Below, piece after piece: positions 1 to 5,104 of a stretch of 5,215 bases of DNA. The notes beneath the pieces are model-generated. The model was given only the letters and a program-made list of their open reading frames with translations, was not told the DNA's origin and made no database searches. The first letter of the stretch is position 1, and each line of letters opens with the position of its first letter. The DNA comes from Acidobacteriota bacterium (GTDB lineage Bacteria; Acidobacteriota; Polarisedimenticolia; Gp22-AA2). The position numbers were made by a program, and so were the translations under genes. Location of the stretch: NCBI GenBank assembly GCA_027297005.1, contig JAPUIN010000250.1, positions 1 to 5,215 on the forward strand, read 5' to 3'.

Positions 1-33
1 GAGATTGGCCGGCGGCATGCCGGGACCACGATT

Positions 34-51
34 GGCGGAGCGAAGCCCGCC
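34..51 (-). terminator. Short GC stem-loop just after glnA
   Basis: On the minus strand GGCGG pairs with CCGCC, extended by GC/GC around TTC with one bulged T, giving about 7 bp beginning 6 nt after the glnA stop. No T-tract follows. A second stem (CCGGC at 9-13 with GCCGG at 19-23) lies just beyond. These could be a factor-dependent termination or mRNA 3'-end structure, but intrinsic termination is not supported. Confidence 0.35.
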
Positions 52-57
52 GCCACA

Positions 58-1473
58 TCAAATGTCGAAGTACAGGGCGAACTCGAAGGGATGCGGTCGC
101 AGCCGGATCGGGTTGACCTCCATGTCCCGCTTGTAATCCAGCCAGAGGCGGATGTTGTCCTCGGTGAACACGTCCCCCTTCAGGAGGAACTCGTGATCCC
201 GCTCGAGATGATCGAGCGCGTCCTCGAGCGATGCCGGCAGAGACGGAATCCCCGTGAGCTCCCGAGGCCCGAGCCCGTAAATGTCCTTGTCGAGAGGTTT
301 GCCCGGGTCAATCTTATTCTCGATGCCGTCGAGCCCCGCCATCATCATTGCCGCGAAGGCGATGTAGGGGTTACAGGAGGGGTCGGGCGGCCTGTACTCG
401 AGGCGGACGGCGTCTGGTGGGTTGGAGATTAGCGGGATCCGAATGGCGGCCGAGCGATTGCGTCGAGAGTAGGCCAGATTCACCGGCGCTTCGAAGCCGG
501 GTGTCAAGCGCTTGTACGAGTTTGTCGTGGGAGCGATGAGCGCTGCGAGGGCGGGCGAGTGTTTCAAGAGCCCGCCGATGTAATGCAGCGCGAGCTCCGA
601 CAGCCCGCCGTACCCTTCCCCGGCAAACAGGTTGACCCCACCTTTCCAGAGACTCTGATGACAATGCATGCCGGAGCCATTGTCGCCGAACAGTGGCTTG
701 GGCATGAAGGTCACCGTCCGTCCGTGCTTGATGGCCGTGTTCTTGACGATGTACTTGTAGATCGCGACATTGTCGGCCACACGGGACAGGGTGCTGTAGC
801 GGACGTTGATCTCCTGCTGGCCACCGCTGGCCACCTCGTGGTGGTGAGCCTCCACCTGGATCCCGCAACGCTCCAGGGTGAGGACCATCTCAGAGCGCAG
901 ATCCTGGAAGTGGTCGTGGGGCGGAACCGGGAAGTATCCTCCCTTGTGGCGCGTCTTGTAGCCCAGGTTCGGCCCCTCCTGCTTGCCCGAATTCCAACTC
1001 CCCTCGATCGAATCCACGAAATAAAACGCGGAATTGGCAGTCTGATCGAACCGGACATCGTCAAAGATGAAGAACTCGGCCTCCGCGCCAAAGTTGACCA
1101 GATCGGCGATCTTGGTGAATTGAAGGTAGTTTTCGGCGCGCTGAGCGATCCCGCGCGGGTCGCGCCCGTATCGCTGCCTGGTCACCGGATCGACGACGTT
1201 GCAGATCAGGTTGAGGGTCGGGATTAACGTGAACGGATCTAGAAAGGTGGCTTCGGGATCGGGGATGACCGTCATGTCGCTCTCGTTGATCGCCTGGAAT
1301 CCGCGGATACTCGACCCGTCGAAGTTGAACCCGTCCCGGAACGACCGTTCGGTGAGCTGGTGGACCGGTACGGAGAAATGCTGCCAGAGCCCGGGCAGAT
1401 CCATGAATCTCAGATCGACGAACTTGACGCCGTTCTCCTTGGCCAGTTTCAACACGTCCGCCGGTTTCTTCAT
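58..1473 (-). CDS. glnA: Glutamine synthetase, type I (EC 6.3.1.2)
   Basis: Makes glutamine from glutamate, ammonia and ATP in the cytoplasm; the type I enzyme works as a dodecamer. The 471-residue length is standard for GSI. Visible motifs: FDGSSIRGF (51-59), the latch region that contributes to the neighbouring active site; the metal ligands in GAEAEFF (E131, E133); EVASGGQQE (213-221) with E213 and E221; GSGMHCHQS (266-274) with the active-site His270; [14 protein letters not shown] (317-330) for ATP and the glutamate-binding loop; [10 protein letters not shown] (338-347); and RLEYRPPDP (357-365) with E359 and R361. Tyr399 in [10 protein letters not shown] aligns with the adenylylated Tyr397 of E. 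coli, so GlnE-type control is possible. No glnB, glnK or glnE gene is in the window. It has its own promoter and follows a possible terminator, so it is probably transcribed alone. All key residues are intact. Confidence 0.98.
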   Translation of the reverse strand: MKKPADVLKLAKENGVKFVDLRFMDLPGLWQHFSVPVHQLTERSFRDGFNFDGSSIRGFQAINESDMTVIPDPEATFLDPFTLIPTLNLICNVVDPVTRQRYGRDPRGIAQRAENYLQFTKIADLVNFGAEAEFFIFDDVRFDQTANSAFYFVDSIEGSWNSGKQEGPNLGYKTRHKGGYFPVPPHDHFQDLRSEMVLTLERCGIQVEAHHHEVASGGQQEINVRYSTLSRVADNVAIYKYIVKNTAIKHGRTVTFMPKPLFGDNGSGMHCHQSLWKGGVNLFAGEGYGGLSELALHYIGGLLKHSPALAALIAPTTNSYKRLTPGFEAPVNLAYSRRNRSAAIRIPLISNPPDAVRLEYRPPDPSCNPYIAFAAMMMAGLDGIENKIDPGKPLDKDIYGLGPRELTGIPSLPASLEDALDHLERDHEFLLKGDVFTEDNIRLWLDYKRDMEVNPIRLRPHPFEFALYFDI

Positions 1474-1485
1474 GGTGACAATTGG

Positions 1486-1491
1486 CTCCTC
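1486..1491 (-). promoter_or_regulatory. Shine-Dalgarno for glnA
   Basis: GAGGAG on the minus strand, 12 nt before the ATG at 1471-1473. The spacing is rather long, but the motif is good and the start agrees with the family's N-terminus. Confidence 0.65.
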
Positions 1492-1529
1492 GAGAGGGAT
1501 AAGGTAATCAAGCGACGAAGCGGGAGTGA

Positions 1530-1557
1530 ATTATAGCACAGCACCGGAGGAGGACAA
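1530..1557 (-). promoter_or_regulatory. Sigma70-type promoter of glnA
   Basis: On the minus strand TTGTCC (1552-1557, four of six -35 matches) is followed after 16 nt by a perfect TATAAT (1530-1535) preceded by TGC, an extended -10. The start would be near 1523, giving a leader of about 50 nt. I looked for the GG/GC (-24/-12) pattern of a sigma54 promoter in the 167-nt gap and did not see one, so nitrogen control at transcription by the NtrC route is not evident here. Confidence 0.65.
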
Positions 1558-1560
1558 CGA

Positions 1561-1581
1561 CGCTCCGCTCGCCCCGGAGCG
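1561..1581 (-). terminator. GC-rich hairpin after the secreted-protein gene, possible weak terminator
   Basis: CGCTCCG (1561-1567) and CGGAGCG (1575-1581) can form a 7-bp stem with a 7-nt loop; an overlapping 6-bp alternative (CCGCTC with GAGCGG, 1565-1582) competes. On the minus strand it is followed by TCGTTGT, a poor T-tract. It lies about 60 nt beyond the secreted-protein stop and ends only 3 nt before the glnA -35, so it would separate the two transcription units. The T-tract makes intrinsic termination uncertain. Confidence 0.4.
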
Positions 1582-1640
1582 GGAATGCCTACGAACGCTA
1601 TTCGATCCGCCCGGCCGCGCTTCCGGCGATCGGAATTCGA

Positions 1641-2780
1641 TCAGCGGCGTCGTTCGTGTGACAACGGAACGATTTTCGATTTGAAAGTTTCCAGAAGGCT
1701 GTCGAGCTCGGCGCCAAGAGCGGCTTCCTTCTCAGGGTTTGGCGTCATGCTTCCCTCCTTCCCCAGACCCCGGCCATGGCCGAGCGTCAGAACATAGTAC
1801 TCGACGTCCTCGCGCTTGCCGAAGAAAACCCGTGCCCGGAGGATACCCTCGCCCAGACGATTGCGGATGGTGTCGGTCCAGCGTCCCTCCAGGGACCAGA
1901 CCCCTTTGTATTTATTCCACTTGTCCAGTTGTTCGACCTGGAGACCCTCCTCCATGATCGAGAATTCCCCGCACCACTTCAGGTACTCCCCGATCACCTT
2001 CAGGAAGGCATCACGGTCCGCGACCTTCTCTGACTCGTCGATCTCCTTGTAGACGACGAGGATCTGAAGATTGTCGCCGGGCGGGCCGGAACGAACGCGG
2101 AAGTAGCCATTGTACTGATTCTCGCCCGGATAGGTGCCGACGATGCCGCTCGGGAATCGACCAATGGCGCTGGCGGCGATCGGCGCGAACTCCCACTCGG
2201 TTCGTTCGGGGACTGACTTTTTGAAGTCGAAAGTGATCTTGTTGTACTTGAGCAGAAAGCGGCGTAATCCTCCGACAACGTTGGAATAAATGAACAGGTC
2301 GTAGGTGTTCTCGGCCAGGGTCTCCGTGACCCGCTCTCCGTCCTCGCCGATGAAGCTGATTTTAGTCCCCGGGAAGGTGATCTCGTCCAGACGTCGCGCC
2401 AGTTCCAGTTCGTTGAAGATGACGACGTACTGGCCGTTATTGTAGGTCGGCATGCTGGCTTGGAAGATGTTCCCTTTCACGGTCCTATCGGAGGACTGCT
2501 CCCCCGTCTCCTCCGTGCCGATCTCGCGCTGGTACGTCTCCTTGACGCTCACGCCGTCGGGATACCGCTGCTCGAATGTCACGTCGCTGTAGGTTTTCCC
2601 GCTGATGTTGTAGACCACGAGACTGGTGATCAATGAGAACTTCTGCGAGTCGAGATCGAATTTGGCACTGTATGAAGGGTAGGCGCTGAACCGGGGAGCC
2701 GTATCGGCGAGCACCGCTCCGGACAGGGCAACGAGCAGGAGCGTCCCTCCGGTGGCCAGATTTCTGCGAACGCGTGTCAT
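1641..2780 (-). CDS. Secreted protein of unknown function, probably two domains
   Basis: A 379-residue protein I do not recognise. Residues 1-25 form a typical Sec signal peptide: basic start (R3, R5, R6), hydrophobic core at 13-24, and a VLA cleavage site before D26. No lipobox Cys is present, so it is likely periplasmic or exported. Residues about 33-190 are rich in alternating hydrophobic strands (for example SLITSLVVYNISG, then FEQRYPDGVSV) and look like a beta-sandwich. A Gly/Pro/Tyr-rich stretch (207-235) joins this to a second region (about 238-370) with strand, helix (255-270), then strands around GVWSLEGRW, GILRARVFF and YYVLTLGHG, and a final helix. That order resembles compact alpha/beta folds such as PsbP/Mog1, but this is only a pattern impression. 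There is one Cys (270) and no recognisable catalytic motif. It has its own promoter and ribosome-binding site, so a functional tie to its neighbours is not implied. Confidence 0.87.
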   Translation of the reverse strand: MTRVRRNLATGGTLLLVALSGAVLADTAPRFSAYPSYSAKFDLDSQKFSLITSLVVYNISGKTYSDVTFEQRYPDGVSVKETYQREIGTEETGEQSSDRTVKGNIFQASMPTYNNGQYVVIFNELELARRLDEITFPGTKISFIGEDGERVTETLAENTYDLFIYSNVVGGLRRFLLKYNKITFDFKKSVPERTEWEFAPIAASAIGRFPSGIVGTYPGENQYNGYFRVRSGPPGDNLQILVVYKEIDESEKVADRDAFLKVIGEYLKWCGEFSIMEEGLQVEQLDKWNKYKGVWSLEGRWTDTIRNRLGEGILRARVFFGKREDVEYYVLTLGHGRGLGKEGSMTPNPEKEAALGAELDSLLETFKSKIVPLSHERRR

Positions 2781-2790
2781 GACGCCTTGA

Positions 2791-2796
2791 CCTCCT
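2791..2796 (-). promoter_or_regulatory. Strong Shine-Dalgarno for the secreted-protein gene
   Basis: AGGAGG within GAGGAGGT lies 10 nt before the ATG at 2778-2780. It is the best ribosome-binding site in the window and fixes this start, which also places a complete signal peptide at the N-terminus. Confidence 0.8.
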
Positions 2797-2817
2797 CAAA
2801 GGTATCTCAGGGAAGTG

Positions 2818-2828
2818 GAATTATAGCA
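2818..2828 (-). promoter_or_regulatory. Extended -10 promoter element for the secreted-protein gene
   Basis: The minus strand reads TGCTATAATTC, a perfect TATAAT (2820-2825) with the upstream TGn of an extended -10. It overlaps the TAA stop of the CPBP gene (2821-2823). No convincing -35 is seen 16-18 nt upstream (the hexamers there are GGAAGG, CGGAAG and CCGGAA), which is common for extended -10 promoters. The start would lie near 2813, about 33 nt before the ATG. The same 11 bases occur in the glnA promoter. Confidence 0.55.
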
Positions 2829-3657
2829 TGCCGGTCGCCTCCCTTCCGGCGGCCCGTTTCCTGGCGACGAAGAAGGCCATCAGCACGAGCGCCCCGGCGG
2901 CAACCAAGGAGATGATCGAGGACTCCATTCGCGGCAGACCAGAGCCGGGCTCCGTGAGCGTGATCGCCAGCAAATTGTTGACGGCGTGCGCAGCGATCGG
3001 GGGCAACAGGCTGCCACTGCGGTGGGCGAGAAATCCGAGCCAGAGTCCCAGAGTCAGGGTGGCGATAAAGCGCCAGGGATCGAGGTGAAATGCCGCGAAC
3101 ACGAAGGCGCCGGCGACGATCCCTTTCGGAGCACTTTCCATGAGGCGTATCAGGCCGCTCTGCAGAAAGCCTCGGAACAGGATCTCCTCGCACACGGGAA
3201 CGATTCCGGCGGCGAGGATCAGCAGCAGACTGAGATCGAGGACGTCCCGGTAATCGAGAAAGTTTTCGAGAAGCGCACGCAGGATGCGTGGCTGTGGGAA
3301 GAAGCGCTCCTGCCAGATCATGGCCACGGTCAGCAAATGGTTGAGACCGACTGCACCCGCGAGAGTGGCGACCAGCCAGCGAGAGCGCACGACAATGAAA
3401 GGCAGAACCGCGGCGCGATCCAGATAGAACCAGCGCACCGCCATGATCGCGGGTCCAGCGATGAACAGGATCTGACTCGCGAGAAGACCCCAGCGGAAAT
3501 GCAGGTACTGCAGAACCGATCCGGGGACCAGGTTGAGGAAAAACGAGGCGCCTGCGATCAACGCCATCTCACGCTGTTCCGGGGCGGGGCGGAGTGCACG
3601 ACCGGATTTAACCCTTGGGGGAGCCTCGGGCGGCTGCGGCGGGGCACCGGTCGGCAT
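2821..3657 (-). CDS. CPBP-family intramembrane metalloprotease (Abi/Rce1 superfamily)
   Basis: With the start at 3655-3657 the protein has 278 residues, usual for the family. Its first 30 residues are Pro-rich and soluble; about eight hydrophobic segments follow (roughly 32-50, 54-76, 93-113, 139-156, 178-191, 197-211, 217-234, 246-264), so it is an inner-membrane protein. All three catalytic motifs of the family are visible: EEILFR (E157, E158, R162), FAAFH (F187 to H191) and HAVNN (H224 to N228). CPBP proteins cut substrates within the membrane; relatives process prenylated proteins, peptides or bacteriocins, and the substrate here is unknown. The frame is open upstream to an ATG at 3834, but that extension overlaps the mglA coding end by 166 nt and is low-complexity, so I prefer the ATG 11 nt after the mglA stop. 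No clear Shine-Dalgarno precedes it, which fits translational coupling to mglA. The ATG at 3565-3567 is a less likely alternative just before the first membrane segment. Confidence 0.88.
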   Translation of the reverse strand: MPTGAPPQPPEAPPRVKSGRALRPAPEQREMALIAGASFFLNLVPGSVLQYLHFRWGLLASQILFIAGPAIMAVRWFYLDRAAVLPFIVVRSRWLVATLAGAVGLNHLLTVAMIWQERFFPQPRILRALLENFLDYRDVLDLSLLLILAAGIVPVCEEILFRGFLQSGLIRLMESAPKGIVAGAFVFAAFHLDPWRFIATLTLGLWLGFLAHRSGSLLPPIAAHAVNNLLAITLTEPGSGLPRMESSIISLVAAGALVLMAFFVARKRAAGREATGML

Positions 3658-3668
3658 GGATGGTGTCG

Positions 3669-5000
3669 TCAGCGATCGAGGCGGACGGTCACTCGCAGGT
3701 TGAGCCTCACCGACCTGCCATTGACGGTCACCGAGACCGGAACCTCCAGAACGCGTTCCTGTCCGGGCTGGAGCGGGCCAATGTCCAGGACCTGTATTCC
3801 GCTGGAGGAAGGGGAGGAGACAGACGGGGACCAACCGCCAGCCCCTAGATCAATCGGCTCCTCGAGGTTGATCGGCTCCTCGGTCTCCTCAATCTCGATC
3901 GGCGAAACGACCTGGAGTGACGGCTGCACAGCGGTCGTCTGCGCCGGGGGCGGTCCGGCTTCTTCTTCGAGTTCCTGTAGAAGATCCTCACCGAGATCGA
4001 TGCTCCCATCCGGTGGTGTGTCCAGTCCCTGCAGATCGATCTCCGCTTCTAGGTCGAGCAACTCCTCTCCCAGGATCTGGGGACTCCCTGGCACCGCCGC
4101 GGGAACGGGGGCCACGCCGGCGGTGGGCTGAGGGACCTGCGGAGTCGTACGCGGCGCGGGAACGGGCGCTGCGCCGGCGGCGGGCTGAGGGACCTGCGGA
4201 GCCGTAGGGGATGCGGGAGCGGGCGTCGGCTGGGCGTCGAGATCGATTTCCAGTGCGTCGAGGCTCAGGTCCTCCTGCTGGACAGTGGCGGTCGCAGCGG
4301 GCGGTGCCGGTCGCGGGGGCGTCGCAGCAGGGGGGGGGGACGTTGGTGGAGCGGCGGCCGGTCGCCGGCGCGGCGCGGGCTCGTCGGGGGTCACGCCGGT
4401 TCCGTCCAGCTTGTATTTCGTCGCCAGATTGTTGAGCACCAGCTTGGTGATCGCCTTGAGGGTATCCTCCACCCCAATGCCGGTTGTCGCCACCGCTTCA
4501 TAGAAAGGCGCGTTGTGCCTGTTGATCTGGGTGTTCATCTCCTCGACCGCAGCGAGGTTCGGGAGATCCCGTTTGTTGAACTGCATCACGAGCGGGATCT
4601 CATCGATGAGGATCCCCATCTCGCGTAGATTTTCATCGAGGTTCTTGTAGCTCGAGTCGTTAGCCTCGAGCATTTTCGACTGCGAGTCGGCCACGAACAC
4701 GACGCCGTCTGCTCCTTTGAGCACGAGCTTTCTCGTCGAGTTGTAAAACACCTGGCCGGGTACGGTGTAAAGCTGCACGCGCGTCTTCATGCCGCGGATC
4801 GAGCCGAGTTCGATCGGCAGGAAATCAAAGAAGAGCGTGCGATCCGTCTTGGTCGCCAGGGAGAGCATCTTGCCCTTCTTGACGTTGTCGGGGAGGGATT
4901 CGTAGATGTACTGAAGGTTCGTCGTCTTCCCGCAGAGACCGGGCCCGTAGTAGACGATCTTGGCCGTGAGTTCCTTGGTCGAATAGTTGAACAGTACCAT
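3669..5000 (-). CDS. mglA: MglA-type small Ras-like GTPase with a long C-terminal tail
   Basis: A 443-residue protein. Residues 1-197 are a nearly canonical MglA GTPase, the family of cytoplasmic switches that set cell polarity and drive gliding and type IV pilus motility in Myxococcus. Visible motifs are the P-loop GPGLCGKTT (19-27), the switch I region with TDRTLFFDF (52-60; R54 and T55 match R53 and T54 of M. xanthus MglA), the switch II TVPGQVFY (79-86; Q83 matches Q82), VVFVADSQ (100-107) and NKRD (142-145) for guanine recognition. All the nucleotide-binding residues are present, so it should bind and hydrolyse GTP. Known MglA is about 195 residues; this protein adds about 245. The tail (200-443) has Pro/Ala-rich linkers, a 19-residue tandem repeat (266-303), five acidic I-D/N-L motifs and a hydrophobic beta-like end (401-443). 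No MglB/roadblock partner gene is in the window. It lies 11 nt before the CPBP protease start. The GTPase call is firm; the role in motility is inference. Confidence 0.93.
   Translation of the reverse strand: MVLFNYSTKELTAKIVYYGPGLCGKTTNLQYIYESLPDNVKKGKMLSLATKTDRTLFFDFLPIELGSIRGMKTRVQLYTVPGQVFYNSTRKLVLKGADGVVFVADSQSKMLEANDSSYKNLDENLREMGILIDEIPLVMQFNKRDLPNLAAVEEMNTQINRHNAPFYEAVATTGIGVEDTLKAITKLVLNNLATKYKLDGTGVTPDEPAPRRRPAAAPPTSPPPAATPPRPAPPAATATVQQEDLSLDALEIDLDAQPTPAPASPTAPQVPQPAAGAAPVPAPRTTPQVPQPTAGVAPVPAAVPGSPQILGEELLDLEAEIDLQGLDTPPDGSIDLGEDLLQELEEEAGPPPAQTTAVQPSLQVVSPIEIEETEEPINLEEPIDLGAGGWSPSVSSPSSSGIQVLDIGPLQPGQERVLEVPVSVTVNGRSVRLNLRVTVRLDR
4092..4205 (-). repeat. Two tandem 57-bp units inside the mglA tail
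   Basis: Two adjacent 57-bp units (4149-4205 and 4092-4148) encode residues 266-284 and 285-303. They share the core TxPQVPQPxAGxAPVPA. By eye about 48 of 57 bases match, and the first half of the coding unit is almost identical, which points to a fairly recent in-frame duplication. The repeat extends a flexible Pro-rich linker. Confidence 0.8.
4330..4339 (-). repeat. Run of ten C residues in the mglA tail (possible slippage tract)
   Basis: On the coding strand ten consecutive C residues, flanked by T on both sides, encode Ser-Pro-Pro-Pro at residues 221-224, just after the GTPase domain. As given, the reading frame is intact. Loss of one C would put a TGA in frame at 4265-4267, about 20 codons on. 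Gain of one C would open a different frame that runs to a TGA at 3850-3852. Homopolymers of this length are prone to polymerase slippage and to sequencing error; the sequence alone cannot tell which matters here. Confidence 0.75.
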
Positions 5001-5008
5001 CAGCGACG

Positions 5009-5014
5009 CCTCTC
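5009..5014 (-). promoter_or_regulatory. Shine-Dalgarno for the MglA-type gene
   Basis: GAGAGG on the minus strand lies 8 nt before the ATG at 4998-5000. It supports this start, as does the protein alignment, since MglA proteins begin within one or two residues of this point. Confidence 0.6.
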
Positions 5015-5041
5015 AAAAGACCGGTTTCGCCCCTCTCGGGC

Positions 5042-5057
5042 CGGGCAGGTTTGCCCG
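5042..5057 (-). other. 6-bp stem-loop at the start of the mglA leader
   Basis: CGGGCA (5042-5047) and TGCCCG (5052-5057) can pair around a 4-nt loop. The outer edge coincides with the predicted transcription start, so the stem-loop could sit at the very 5' end of the mglA mRNA and stabilise it. It is not followed by a T-tract on the minus strand, so it does not look like an intrinsic terminator for der. Confidence 0.35.
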
Positions 5058-5058
5058 A

Positions 5059-5078
5059 TCCGGAACATATAGTCCGGA
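5059..5078. repeat. Two TCCGGA palindromes flanking the candidate -10 (inverted repeat)
   Basis: TCCGGA occurs at 5059-5064 and again at 5073-5078. Each copy is itself a palindrome, so together they form both a direct and an inverted repeat around an 8-nt AT-richer centre that contains the candidate -10 of the MglA-type gene. The placement would suit an operator, but the hexamers are short in a GC-rich sequence and may be chance. Confidence 0.3.
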
Positions 5079-5092
5079 CCTGGGAGGGTCAA
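5064..5092 (-). promoter_or_regulatory. Candidate sigma70-type promoter of the MglA-type gene
   Basis: On the minus strand TTGACC (5087-5092, five of six matches to the -35 consensus) is followed after 17 nt by TATGTT (5064-5069, four of six). An overlapping alternative -10, TATATG at 5066-5071, would give a 15-nt spacer. The implied start near 5057 leaves a leader of about 55 nt before the ATG at 5000. It lies in the gap after der, so mglA could be transcribed separately from der. The -35 is good and the -10 is weak. Confidence 0.45.
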
Positions 5093-5104
5093 GCGCGTGC
5101 GGGT

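Noticed and set aside
371..1091. Minus-strand reading frames of 126 and 165 codons inside glnA
   Set aside because: They are out-of-frame shadows of glnA with Arg/Ser-rich nonsense composition.
559..1227. Plus-strand reading frame of 222 codons opposite glnA
   Set aside because: It is wholly antisense to a fully conserved glutamine synthetase and shows no motif or ribosome-binding site.
1585..1797. Small plus-strand reading frame of 70 codons across the glnA upstream gap
   Set aside because: It has no ribosome-binding site, is mostly antisense to the secreted-protein gene, and its composition is Arg/Ser/Pro noise.
2986..4131. Long plus-strand reading frame of 381 codons opposite the protease and the mglA tail
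   Set aside because: It lies antisense to two well-supported genes, its translation is charged and low-complexity without a family motif, and GC-rich DNA commonly leaves such frames open.
4825..5016. Minus-strand reading frame of 63 codons beginning just before the mglA start
   Set aside because: It is out of frame within the conserved GTPase domain and has no family similarity.
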